Below are positions 1-6,022 of a DNA stretch of 7,663 nucleotides, piece after piece. Position 1 is the stretch's first letter, and each line of letters begins with the position of its first letter. Position numbers and translations under genes: made by a program. The notes below the pieces were generated by a model. The model saw nothing but the letters and a program-made list of their open reading frames with translations. It was not told where the DNA came from and did no database searches. This DNA is from an uncultured Parasutterella sp. (GTDB lineage Bacteria; Pseudomonadota; Gammaproteobacteria; Burkholderiales; Burkholderiaceae_F), in contig CAAFTZ010000013.1 in the NCBI GenBank assembly GCA_900766055.1, forward strand, positions 1 to 7,663. Reading direction: 5' to 3'.

Positions 1-1372
1 GACCCGAACGCTCAATCAGAGAAATCAAGAGCTCAGGGCCCTGCAGTTTCTCTTGGCGCCGCTTCAGGATGAGCCGCATGTTGTGATAAAGCGGACCGTC
101 GAGAGCTTCCGTCTAATCCTCGGACTTAACCAATTGGATTTCGTCGATAAACCGGAACGGGATCGTCAGGATCTCGCCAGTTTGCCGGTTAAACTCAGCA
201 CGGGAGTTTTAGGATATTTAAGTTTCGAGCGGCCTGACTACACTCAAGAAAACCGAATCAATACCTCGCTTCAGCGCCTGGCAAATTCGATTGCCATTGT
301 GTTAGAGAACAAAGAGATGTTTTCTTCAGTGAAAGCTTCTCAATCCCGCTTCAATGCACTACTGGAGTCTATGACGGAAGGGGTGGTGCTGATCGGAAAA
401 ACCGGCAGTTTGCTGTATTCCAACAAAACAGCTAGAGAAATTCTTTCTATTGCGCCCGGAGACGGGATCGCCAAAGTCGAGAGCTATATAGAAGAACACT
501 TTAGGAAGGTTTATTTGGCAGACAGTCCGAATAATCCACAGGATTTCTTTGCCGGCCCCACTCGCTACGTCAGTAAAGTAGATTCTGATTTTTTCATTGA
601 AGCTTCCGGTTTTTTAGTACCGGAATTTCATGGCTATGTCGGCCCGAGAATGGGGCTGCTCCTTCGAGATATTTCGGAAGAAGTTTCTATGGAAAGAATG
701 AAGCGCAATTTGATCTCTGTGGTCGCGCATGAACTAAAGACTCCGGTCACAACGCTAAGACTTCAAAGCGAAACGCTTCAGCGCCAAATTAGATCCGGAA
801 AACTTTCCAACTCTCAGCAGCTTCTGACAGAGATGCTGGAGGAAAGCGAGCGTCTGCAAAACTTGATTTGTGACTGGCTGGATGTTTCCAGACTTGAAGC
901 AGGATCATTGGTGATTAAGCCGAAGGTGCAGACAGTTACGGCAATTTTGAATAAAGCAATGAAGAGCGTTCATCTTCATTTTCCTCACTTGGAGGTTTCG
1001 CTGAAAGTTGAGCCGGAAGCTGAGTGTGTTTTGGCTGACAAGGACCGTATGACCCAAGTCTTTGTGAATATTTTGGAAAATGCTGCTCGCTACAATGACA
1101 AGGCAAAGCCTACGTGTAATGTGAGGTCGGAAAAAATTGATGACTCTGTGGTTATCAGCTTTTCTGATAACGGTATAGGCGTATCCGAAAAGCATCTCTC
1201 TAAAATTTTTGATTCTTTCTATCAAGTCGATATGGGTTCGGGACGGAAAGTCGGCGGGACCGGGTTAGGCCTTTCGATTTGCCGCGGGATCATGGCCGCT
1301 CACGGCGGAAAAATCTGGGCCGAACAAAATCCCAAAGGCGGAACAGTCTTTAAAATCTCCTTGTCGCTGTAG
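1..1372 (+). CDS. Sensor histidine kinase, GAF-PAS-HisKA-HATPase, 5' end outside window
   Basis: This is the sensor half of a two-component system: it autophosphorylates on His and passes the phosphate to a response regulator. The reading frame is open from base 2, so the gene begins left of the window; a TTG at 53 is only an internal codon. Numbering from that TTG, residues 1-90 look like the end of a GAF domain (ending in a long helix with LANSIAIVLEN), and 98-213 look like a PAS domain. HisKA follows with the H box around His226 (VVAHELKTP). The ATPase domain has the N box (Asn339, Asn343), the G1 box (Asp372, DNGIG), an F box (Phe386-Phe389) and the G2 box GGTGLGL (401-407). No membrane segment is visible in this part, but the missing N-terminus could hold one. 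It stops 9 bases before the regulator gene, so the two are surely co-transcribed. The signal sensed is unknown. Confidence 0.93.
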   Translation, partial: TRTLNQRNQELRALQFLLAPLQDEPHVVIKRTVESFRLILGLNQLDFVDKPERDRQDLASLPVKLSTGVLGYLSFERPDYTQENRINTSLQRLANSIAIVLENKEMFSSVKASQSRFNALLESMTEGVVLIGKTGSLLYSNKTAREILSIAPGDGIAKVESYIEEHFRKVYLADSPNNPQDFFAGPTRYVSKVDSDFFIEASGFLVPEFHGYVGPRMGLLLRDISEEVSMERMKRNLISVVAHELKTPVTTLRLQSETLQRQIRSGKLSNSQQLLTEMLEESERLQNLICDWLDVSRLEAGSLVIKPKVQTVTAILNKAMKSVHLHFPHLEVSLKVEPEAECVLADKDRMTQVFVNILENAARYNDKAKPTCNVRSEKIDDSVVISFSDNGIGVSEKHLSKIFDSFYQVDMGSGRKVGGTGLGLSICRGIMAAHGGKIWAEQNPKGGTVFKISLSL

Positions 1373-1376
1373 GAGG
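1371..1376 (+). promoter_or_regulatory. Strong ribosome binding site overlapping the kinase stop codon
   Basis: AGGAGG overlaps the last two bases of the kinase TAG (1370-1372) and lies 5 bases before the ATG at 1382. It fixes the regulator start and couples its translation to termination on the kinase gene. Confidence 0.85.
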
Positions 1377-1381
1377 GAAGT

Positions 1382-2089
1382 ATGCATCGTCCTTTAATCT
1401 TGATCGTTGATGACGAAAGCAAGATCCGCCGTCTTTTGGCTCAAAATTTAGAACTCGAAGGATTTGACGTTCAGACGGCCTCCGACGGTGCTCAGGCACT
1501 GGAGGTTTACAACAAGTCGGTTGAGAAACCCGATTTAATTCTGCTTGACTTGATGATGCCAGAAATTGACGGCATGTCGATGCTCAAGAGACTGCGTAAA
1601 TCATCTGATGTGCCGGTCATTATTTTGTCAGCGAAAGACGAACGTCCCACGGTCATCGAGGGCTTCCGAGAAGGGGCAGACGACTTCGTCTCGAAGCCTT
1701 TCTACATTGAAGAACTGATGGAAAGAATTCGAGCCGTGTTGAGACGAGGAAAAACCAGATCACTTGTCCACGCTCCCCAAAGTCAGGAACTTATTTGCGG
1801 TGCGCTGAGACTGTTGCCCGGCCCGCGTCAATGTTATGTCAAAGACGCGCTCGTCAAACTGACGGACAGAGAGTTCAGGCTGCTCTTAGAGCTTGTGAAA
1901 CATCCCGGAGAAGTCATGACCCATGAACGGCTGCTTCGAGCTGTGTGGGGGGACGAGAGCATCGGAGAGGTCCAGTATCTTCGTGTTACTTTTGCAAGAA
2001 TCCGAAGAAAGCTTGAACAGTGCGGCTTGGACGGCGGCGTGATTGCGGCTTATTCTTCGGTGGGGTACCTAATTACAGAACCTGATTGA
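1382..2089 (+). CDS. OmpR/PhoB-family response regulator, KdpE-like subgroup
   Basis: This is a transcription factor switched by phosphorylation, and the likely partner of the kinase just upstream. The receiver domain (residues 3-118) has the acidic pair Asp10/Asp11, the phospho-acceptor Asp56 (LLDLMMP), Ser83 at the switch Thr/Ser position and Lys105 before Pro106. After a short linker, residues 135-233 form a winged-helix DNA-binding domain: LTDREFRLLLEL, then the GEVMTHERLLRAVWG helix pair, the recognition-helix segment YLRVTFARIRRKLE and the wing YSSVGYLI. The YLRV..ARIRRKLE wording is closest to KdpE among regulators I know, but the kinase is not KdpD-like in its visible part, so I do not give a kdp name. 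Length (235 residues) is normal for the family. The start is set by the AGGAGG at 1371. Likely targets are itself and the permease operon 162 bases downstream. Confidence 0.93.
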   Translation: MHRPLILIVDDESKIRRLLAQNLELEGFDVQTASDGAQALEVYNKSVEKPDLILLDLMMPEIDGMSMLKRLRKSSDVPVIILSAKDERPTVIEGFREGADDFVSKPFYIEELMERIRAVLRRGKTRSLVHAPQSQELICGALRLLPGPRQCYVKDALVKLTDREFRLLLELVKHPGEVMTHERLLRAVWGDESIGEVQYLRVTFARIRRKLEQCGLDGGVIAAYSSVGYLITEPD

Positions 2090-2100
2090 AAGGCTCTTAG

Positions 2101-2121
2101 TACAAATACGGATCATTTGTA
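2101..2121. repeat. 7-bp perfect inverted repeat after the regulator gene
   Basis: TACAAAT (2101-2107) and ATTTGTA (2115-2121) are perfect inverted arms around a 7-base centre. Five T residues follow at 2123-2127, so on the + strand it could be a weak intrinsic terminator for the kinase-regulator pair. An AT-only stem terminates poorly, so an operator is equally possible. Confidence 0.5.
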
Positions 2122-2154
2122 ATTTTTCTGCAACAAATTCACCGGTATTTGCAA
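2116..2154 (+). promoter_or_regulatory. Helically phased direct repeats, candidate response-regulator binding region
   Basis: Three copies of T(T/C)TG(T/C)AA occur: TTTGTAA at 2116, TCTGCAA at 2127 and TTTGCAA at 2148. Their starts are 11 and 21 bases apart, so all fall on one DNA face, with one possible degenerate slot between the last two. OmpR/PhoB-family regulators typically bind direct repeats with an 11-base period. The position, just behind the regulator gene and upstream of the permease, suits an activator or autoregulatory site. I could not place a convincing -35/-10 pair downstream, which would fit an activator-dependent promoter. Binding is inferred, not shown. Confidence 0.4.
2134..2151. 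repeat. CAAAT/ATTTG inverted repeat in the permease upstream region
   Basis: CAAAT (2134-2138) and ATTTG (2147-2151) are inverted arms with an 8-base centre. Its arms resemble those of the 2101-2121 repeat: ACAAAT recurs 31 bases apart (2102, 2133) and ATTTG 32 bases apart (2115, 2147), about three helical turns. It overlaps the phased direct repeats. Confidence 0.35.
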
Positions 2155-2168
2155 TCGCGCTGTTACAG

Positions 2169-2183
2169 AATGTTGCGAACATT
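2169..2183. repeat. 15-bp palindrome AATGTT-GCG-AACATT
   Basis: AATGTT and AACATT are perfect 6-base inverted arms separated by GCG. A compact dyad this close to a probable promoter could be an operator for a dimeric regulator, or the base of a small hairpin in the leader RNA. No known operator consensus is recognised. Confidence 0.35.
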
Positions 2184-2187
2184 GTCT

Positions 2188-2227
2188 CGTAGAGGTTTTT
2201 CTACGCGCGACTCCAAGAGAGTCTGCG
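2188..2227 (+). promoter_or_regulatory. Two adjacent stem-loops in the permease 5' leader
   Basis: The first hairpin has stem CGTAGA (2188-2193) with TCTACG (2200-2205) and a 6-base loop. The second begins at the very next base: CGCGACTC (2206-2213) pairs with GAGTC (2219-2223) and GCG (2225-2227), with one bulged T at 2224 and a 5-base loop. The two could stack coaxially. They end 10 bases before the Shine-Dalgarno of the permease gene. No T-run follows, so this is not an intrinsic terminator; a role in mRNA stability or translational control is possible. I do not recognise any known riboswitch. Confidence 0.45.
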
Positions 2228-2251
2228 TCTCAAATCAAGAGGAGATAGATA

Positions 2252-3535
2252 ATGACAACTCAGATGATCATAGCCCAGTGCTTGATGGTCCTGACGTTGG
2301 TGATCATGATTACAGGCATGACGCCGATTTACATCACAGCCATCACAGGTGCGGCTATTTCCGCGATTGTTGCGGGATTCCCGCTTGCCGGAAGTGCTCC
2401 GATGACAATTGCAAAGATGATTAATTCAGGTTTGAATCCTGTGATTGCCGACATGACCGGTATCTTGCTGTTCATCGGTATCATGCAGGCCACTGGCTTC
2501 TTGGATGTTATCGTGAGAGATATCGTTCTTTGGGGCAATAAGCTCGGCGGCGGCCCCGGAGTTTGCACGGCCGGCGGTATTGCAGCAGGCGTCATCGGCG
2601 CACTGACAGGTTTCACACAGCCTGTGATTACCGCCGTAATTACCGGTCCGGCTGCTGTTAAGCTCGGTGTTGACCCAAATAAAGTCGCCGGTATTCAGGC
2701 CCATGCTGGCCACATCGGTAATTTAGCAGGTTTTACACATCCGACTCAGGTTGCAATCCTTGCAACTGCCGGTATTGGCTACGGTTTGTTCAACGTTCTC
2801 GGTCTAATCGCTGCTCTCTCTATTTTCTTCATGTCCTATGTCCGCGTGATCTATGACATGCACAAGAGAGGCGTTACTGTCAGCGAAGAAGACAGAATCG
2901 CCGTTATGGAAGAAATCAAGAACAAAGAATACAAGACCACTTCCGGAAAAGCATTCTTCCCGTTCTTGGTTCTTTTGATCGGTTTCATCTGCGGTCTGCC
3001 GATTTTCCTGGTCGGTCTGGTTTCCGCTCTCGTCGTCATGATCCTTGCCCACAAGGATATGAAGAGCGCCGAACAAACGATGATGCAGGGCGTCGGCTTA
3101 ATCGCCACCCCGTTGGTTGCAACGATCGGCTTCCTGTTCATGAGCACGGTTATTAAACAAATCGGTCTCGTTGACACGATCTCGACCTTCGCATCCCCGA
3201 TGCTTTCCTTCTCTCCTGTTATCGTCATGTTCTGCGTGGCTTTCGTAACGGGCTTCATGACTCAGTCTTATGCAGCCTCTGTTGCTGTTTTGGTTCCGTT
3301 CCTTCAGGTTGTGCTCGGTACCGGAGCTGACCCGTTTGCAGCAGCTTTCGCTGCCGCTTCCGGCGCTTCTCTGATTCAGTACTTCCTTACCGGCGGTCCG
3401 GTTGCTGCTCTGGCTACCGTTATTCCGGTGGTTCCGGGATCTAACCTCAAACAGGCTAACTTGTTCCAGCGTCCGTCCATTCTGTTCGGCTGCCTGGTTG
3501 CCTTGATCATCACCATCCTTTTGATGATCTTCTAA
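2252..3535 (+). CDS. Polytopic permease, ion-transporter (IT) superfamily type (GntP/DcuC/CitM-like)
   Basis: This inner-membrane secondary transporter has 427 residues that are almost wholly hydrophobic, with about 10-12 membrane segments. Two halves are separated by a charged cytoplasmic loop at about 200-232. The halves echo each other: ILLFIGIMQATGFLDVI (71-87) matches FLFMSTVIKQIGLVDTI (294-310), and the re-entrant-like TGFTQP (119-124) matches TGFMTQS (333-339), each followed by a small-residue helix and a G.DP turn. This two-fold build is typical of the IT superfamily (gluconate, C4-dicarboxylate and citrate carriers). His151, His154 and His163 in the conserved-looking HAGHIGNLAGFTHPTQ stretch may matter for transport. 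The start has AGAGGAG at 2238-2244, seven bases upstream. Genes for an unknown soluble protein and an asparaginase homologue follow in the same direction, suggesting an amino-acid amide or acidic substrate, but the substrate cannot be read from sequence alone. Confidence 0.82.
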   Translation: MTTQMIIAQCLMVLTLVIMITGMTPIYITAITGAAISAIVAGFPLAGSAPMTIAKMINSGLNPVIADMTGILLFIGIMQATGFLDVIVRDIVLWGNKLGGGPGVCTAGGIAAGVIGALTGFTQPVITAVITGPAAVKLGVDPNKVAGIQAHAGHIGNLAGFTHPTQVAILATAGIGYGLFNVLGLIAALSIFFMSYVRVIYDMHKRGVTVSEEDRIAVMEEIKNKEYKTTSGKAFFPFLVLLIGFICGLPIFLVGLVSALVVMILAHKDMKSAEQTMMQGVGLIATPLVATIGFLFMSTVIKQIGLVDTISTFASPMLSFSPVIVMFCVAFVTGFMTQSYAASVAVLVPFLQVVLGTGADPFAAAFAAASGASLIQYFLTGGPVAALATVIPVVPGSNLKQANLFQRPSILFGCLVALIITILLMIF

Positions 3536-3549
3536 TTAGTCTGTGAATC

Positions 3550-3577
3550 TTCGGGTTCGGTGTTAGCCGAACCCGAA
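3550..3577 (+). repeat. Perfect 11-bp GC-rich stem-loop between permease and next gene
   Basis: TTCGGGTTCGG (3550-3560) and CCGAACCCGAA (3567-3577) form a perfect 11-base-pair stem with a 6-base loop. It fills most of the 57-base gap. No T-run follows, so it is not a classical intrinsic terminator. It may protect the permease message from 3' exonucleases, set the ratio of permease to enzymes, or influence initiation at the ATG 15 bases further on. Confidence 0.7.
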
Positions 3578-3592
3578 CTCATCGGTTAACTC

Positions 3593-4825
3593 ATGAAAAC
3601 AAATATATCCTTATCTGCCGCACCATTCGGAGTCATCGGCGTTGTTGGTCATGCCGGATGCGGACACGCCAATAGCCACTTGGGTTTTATCCAAGACGAT
3701 TCTGGGGGTCTGAGCGCAGTGCTTGGTCTTCTGCGAGAAGCAACTGGCTTAAGTCTTGAAATTGCGGAGTGCAATGTCCATACGGGTCTTGAGGATGCAT
3801 ATTTTCAAGTTAAGACGGTTTCAGGCGGAGAAGGCATAGGCACGGCAAGACGCGGCATTACAGCTTCAGAGGCCCGTCTGGCATCTCATTGTGTCGGAAA
3901 GCAGGCCGTTTGTTCGCAAGCGATTGCGGTGGATTGCTTCGGAAGAATCTTAGGTCAGGGCGCTATGGAAGTACCTGTTGCCTTGCAAACTGCGATTGCT
4001 AATGCAGCGTTGGACAGCTTTGTGAAAGCCTTCTCTGATCAATTCATCATCCAAGAAGAGGACCTGGAAGGAAATTGCGGAAAGATTCTTGGAACGGTTT
4101 TGGATATTCACGGTGTTCCGGTATCGGTCATGGCGCTTTCAAATGCGACCGTAGGCGGCATTGGTCCTAATGAGGATATTGAAGGAAACGTTAACTTATA
4201 CGGAAAGAAAGACTTATCTGAAAAACTGCATTTGGATCGAATCCCTTCCTTTGTCATTGAAGGCAAGGTCTGTGCAGAACCGCTTTCATCCGTTATCAAG
4301 GAACCCACATTCTTAATCAGAGCCTTCCCCGGGGATGACAACACTGTTGCCGCAAAAGCCTTATTAAAGGCCGCACAATCTCTGGGCCTTCCGGTGGAGT
4401 ATCGTCCGGAACTGCTTGGCAGAAGTGATACCGCAATGGAAGATCTGACGAGTCAGCAAGGCAGAAAGATTATTGAATTCGGAGAAAGGCTGAGCAAAGC
4501 TTCTACTGCTCAGGAAAAAGTCCGAATCGCTGCCGAACTGAACGAATTTTGCAGTCAGGAATTAGGTGGCATTACCTTTATGAGCAATGATGTGCATAAA
4601 GTTATGGGAGGCGTCGGCTGTATACCGGGAACTTCTGCTGTAATGAGCCTCTTTATTAGCCGAGAGCAACTCCAAAAACAAGTTCTTCCGACCTTAGAGT
4701 CGGAAGACGTTAAAAATTACGACCGAATCATCTGCGCTGCGGTCGGATACTTGAATGAAAATCTTGGGCAGGCAAACGAGGAACTCATAGCTGCTCAGGA
4801 AAAGTATGGGATGATCAGACACTAA
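3593..4825 (+). CDS. Uncharacterised 410-residue soluble protein in permease-asparaginase operon
   Basis: I do not recognise this family. The protein has no signal peptide and no membrane segment, so it should be cytoplasmic. The N-terminus carries a glycine-rich stretch with clustered potential metal or catalytic ligands (His20, Cys23, His25, His29, Asp35, Asp36), then CNVHTG (60-65) and GGEGIGTARRG (78-88). The middle has the striking ALSNATVGGIGPNEDIEGN segment (181-199); near the C-terminus lie MSNDVHKVMGGVGCIPGTS and a helical tail. These glycine-rich, low-gap motifs look like an enzyme active site, not a structural protein. An in-frame TAA at 3587-3589 rules out an upstream start, yet no Shine-Dalgarno precedes the ATG, which is odd for this operon. 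The asparaginase gene follows after 22 bases. An enzyme that prepares or processes the imported substrate is the natural guess, but only from context. Confidence 0.85.
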   Translation: MKTNISLSAAPFGVIGVVGHAGCGHANSHLGFIQDDSGGLSAVLGLLREATGLSLEIAECNVHTGLEDAYFQVKTVSGGEGIGTARRGITASEARLASHCVGKQAVCSQAIAVDCFGRILGQGAMEVPVALQTAIANAALDSFVKAFSDQFIIQEEDLEGNCGKILGTVLDIHGVPVSVMALSNATVGGIGPNEDIEGNVNLYGKKDLSEKLHLDRIPSFVIEGKVCAEPLSSVIKEPTFLIRAFPGDDNTVAAKALLKAAQSLGLPVEYRPELLGRSDTAMEDLTSQQGRKIIEFGERLSKASTAQEKVRIAAELNEFCSQELGGITFMSNDVHKVMGGVGCIPGTSAVMSLFISREQLQKQVLPTLESEDVKNYDRIICAAVGYLNENLGQANEELIAAQEKYGMIRH

Positions 4826-4833
4826 AAAATTTC

Positions 4834-4840
4834 AAAGGAG
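4834..4840 (+). promoter_or_regulatory. Ribosome binding site of the asparaginase homologue
   Basis: AAAGGAG lies 7 bases before the ATG at 4848, in the 22-base gap after the preceding gene. It contrasts with the absence of any such motif before the gene at 3593. Confidence 0.75.
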
Positions 4841-4847
4841 AAATCGA

Positions 4848-5849
4848 ATGTCGGAAAAGAAAAAAGTCATTGTCTTTACTACAGGCGGAACCATCGCGAT
4901 GAAGTTTGACCCGAAGGTTAACGGCCTGGTTCCCGCTGTCAGCGGCGCAGACTTGGCCGCCGCTGTTCCTGGTTTGGATAAACTTGCTGATGTTGAAGTC
5001 AGAGAGTTTTCAAATCATGCCAGCTGCGCGATGACCCCGCAAAAAATGTTCCAGCTCTCTCAAATGATTGAGGAAGCTTTGAAAGAAGAGGGCGTTGCCG
5101 GCGCTGTGGTGACCCACGGTACCGATACAGTTGAAGAAACCGCCTACATGCTCGACATTCTTCACAAGAGCGAAAAGCCTATTGTCTTAACCGCTGCAAT
5201 GCGCGGCGCCGGCGATACCAGCCCGGACGGTCCAGCAAATATTTATTGTGCTGTCAAAACAGCGGCCAGCGAAGAAGCCAAAGGCAAGGGCGTAATGGTT
5301 CTGCTGAATGAAATTATTCATGCAGCCGGACAGGTCAGAAAGACTCATTCCGCTAACCCCGATACCTTTGCTTCTCCTTGGTGGGGCCCCATAGGTTACT
5401 GCGATGTCGACAGAGTTGTTTTCCGCCGTACTCCTCTGGACAGACATACTTATTCTCCAAAAGAACTGACCGCTCGTGTGGACATTGTTACCGGTCAGAC
5501 AGGCATCGGTCGTGATTACGTTGACTTTGCTGTTGCTCAGGGCTGTAAAGGCATCGTGCTGGAAGGATTCGGCCGCGGCAATCTTCCCGCTATTGTTGAA
5601 CCTGCAATTAAAGATGCAACAGATAAAGGCGTTGTCGTTGTGATTACGACCAGAACGCCCGGCGGACGTCCTTATCAGGTTTATGCCTATCCCGGTTCCG
5701 TTACAGACAGCCGTAACAACGGCGCGATTCACGGCGGAGAGTTTTCTTCAGCTAAGACTCGCTTGAAATTGATGGTTCTTCTTTCCGAACGCCCTGAATT
5801 GGCGAAGAAAGAAAACCGTGAAGAACTTGAACGACTTTTAGATGTATAG
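4848..5849 (+). CDS. L-asparaginase-family amidohydrolase (bacterial AnsA/AnsB type), cytoplasmic
   Basis: Family members hydrolyse L-asparagine (often also glutamine) to the acid and ammonia. The protein has 333 residues, about the size of a mature E. coli type II enzyme, and begins directly with the first strand, with no signal peptide, so it should act in the cytoplasm. Visible signatures are TTGGTIA with nucleophile candidate Thr15, Ser59 in the substrate-binding loop, THGTDT with Thr92-Asp93, MRGAGDTSPDGPAN (118-131) and Lys165 (VRKT). By comparison with E. coli AnsB these equal Thr12, Ser58, Thr89-Asp90 and Lys162. The lid tyrosine (Tyr25 there) has no counterpart: the first 99 residues contain no Tyr, and the aligned place reads NGLVP. 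Activity on a different or larger substrate is therefore possible. It is the last gene of the permease operon and is followed by a strong terminator. No symbol is given because the subtype is unsure. Confidence 0.9.
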   Translation: MSEKKKVIVFTTGGTIAMKFDPKVNGLVPAVSGADLAAAVPGLDKLADVEVREFSNHASCAMTPQKMFQLSQMIEEALKEEGVAGAVVTHGTDTVEETAYMLDILHKSEKPIVLTAAMRGAGDTSPDGPANIYCAVKTAASEEAKGKGVMVLLNEIIHAAGQVRKTHSANPDTFASPWWGPIGYCDVDRVVFRRTPLDRHTYSPKELTARVDIVTGQTGIGRDYVDFAVAQGCKGIVLEGFGRGNLPAIVEPAIKDATDKGVVVVITTRTPGGRPYQVYAYPGSVTDSRNNGAIHGGEFSSAKTRLKLMVLLSERPELAKKENREELERLLDV

Positions 5850-5873
5850 CCAATTACCTATTGATATCCTTAA

Positions 5874-5900
5874 TTTGTTTTGATCCCTCCATAAAACAAA
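5874..5900. repeat. 8-bp AT-rich inverted repeat upstream of the terminator
   Basis: TTTGTTTT (5874-5881) and AAAACAAA (5893-5900) are perfect arms around an 11-base centre. It sits 24 bases past the asparaginase stop and 5 bases before the terminator stem. It may be a weak 3' hairpin or a protein-binding dyad; nothing else identifies it. Confidence 0.45.
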
Positions 5901-5904
5901 GTTT

Positions 5905-5950
5905 GGGCTGTCGATTTCTTCTACCAAGAGGAAGCCGACAGCCCTTTTTT
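5905..5950 (+). terminator. Rho-independent terminator of the permease-asparaginase operon
   Basis: GGGCTGTCG (5905-5913) pairs perfectly with CGACAGCCC (5936-5944) and is followed at once by six T residues (5945-5950). The long loop contains TTCTTC and GAGGAA stretches that can extend the pairing. On the minus strand no T-run follows, so it acts only on + strand transcripts. It separates the operon from the ATPase gene. Confidence 0.9.
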
Positions 5951-5980
5951 CTTCTCATCTCTTTTCTTCTCATCTCTTTT
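5951..5980. repeat. Tandem duplication of a 15-base pyrimidine-rich unit
   Basis: CTTCTCATCTCTTTT occurs twice back to back (5951-5965 and 5966-5980) with no mismatch, right behind the terminator T-run, which itself resembles the end of the unit. It is probably a slippage duplication, and its copy number may vary between strains. Confidence 0.85.
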
Positions 5981-5999
5981 TAGATCTCAGTCTAGATTC

Positions 6000-6018
6000 G
6001 CCGTAATTTTTTTACGGC
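6000..6018. repeat. Palindrome GCCGTAA-N5-TTACGGC upstream of the ATPase gene
   Basis: GCCGTAA (6000-6006) and TTACGGC (6012-6018) are perfect 7-base inverted arms around five T residues. It covers the place where a -35 box would lie for the extended -10 at 6023-6031, so it is a candidate operator. As RNA it would form a small hairpin, but transcription of the ATPase gene probably begins downstream of it. Confidence 0.6.
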
Positions 6019-6022
6019 TGCG

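Noticed and set aside
53..55. TTG as the true start of the histidine kinase gene
   Set aside because: The same frame is open back to base 2 and encodes a typical linker helix (LNQRNQELRALQFLL); no ribosome binding site precedes the TTG. The gene is cut by the window edge.
905..1225. Minus-strand open frame of 106 codons
   Set aside because: It lies wholly inside the kinase catalytic domain and its translation has no domain-like features.
1382..2089. Naming the regulator kdpE
   Set aside because: The DNA-binding domain resembles KdpE, but no kdp transporter genes are present and the kinase H box and PAS domain differ from KdpD.
2188..2227. Leader hairpins as a known riboswitch
   Set aside because: The leader is short and shows none of the conserved core sequences of riboswitch classes I know; two simple hairpins are not enough.
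2149..2424. Plus-strand 91-codon frame overlapping the permease start, possible leader peptide
   Set aside because: It begins at a TTG without a ribosome site, runs through the permease coding region in another frame and has a low-complexity Asp/His-rich translation.
3550..3577. Stem-loop read as an intrinsic terminator
   Set aside because: No T-run follows the stem, and the downstream gene has no evident promoter of its own.
5187..5732. Minus-strand open frame of 181 codons, the longest on that strand
   Set aside because: It mirrors the well-conserved asparaginase-family gene, and no promoter or ribosome site supports it.
5951..5980. Direct repeats as a CRISPR fragment
   Set aside because: The two 15-base copies are adjacent with no spacer between them.
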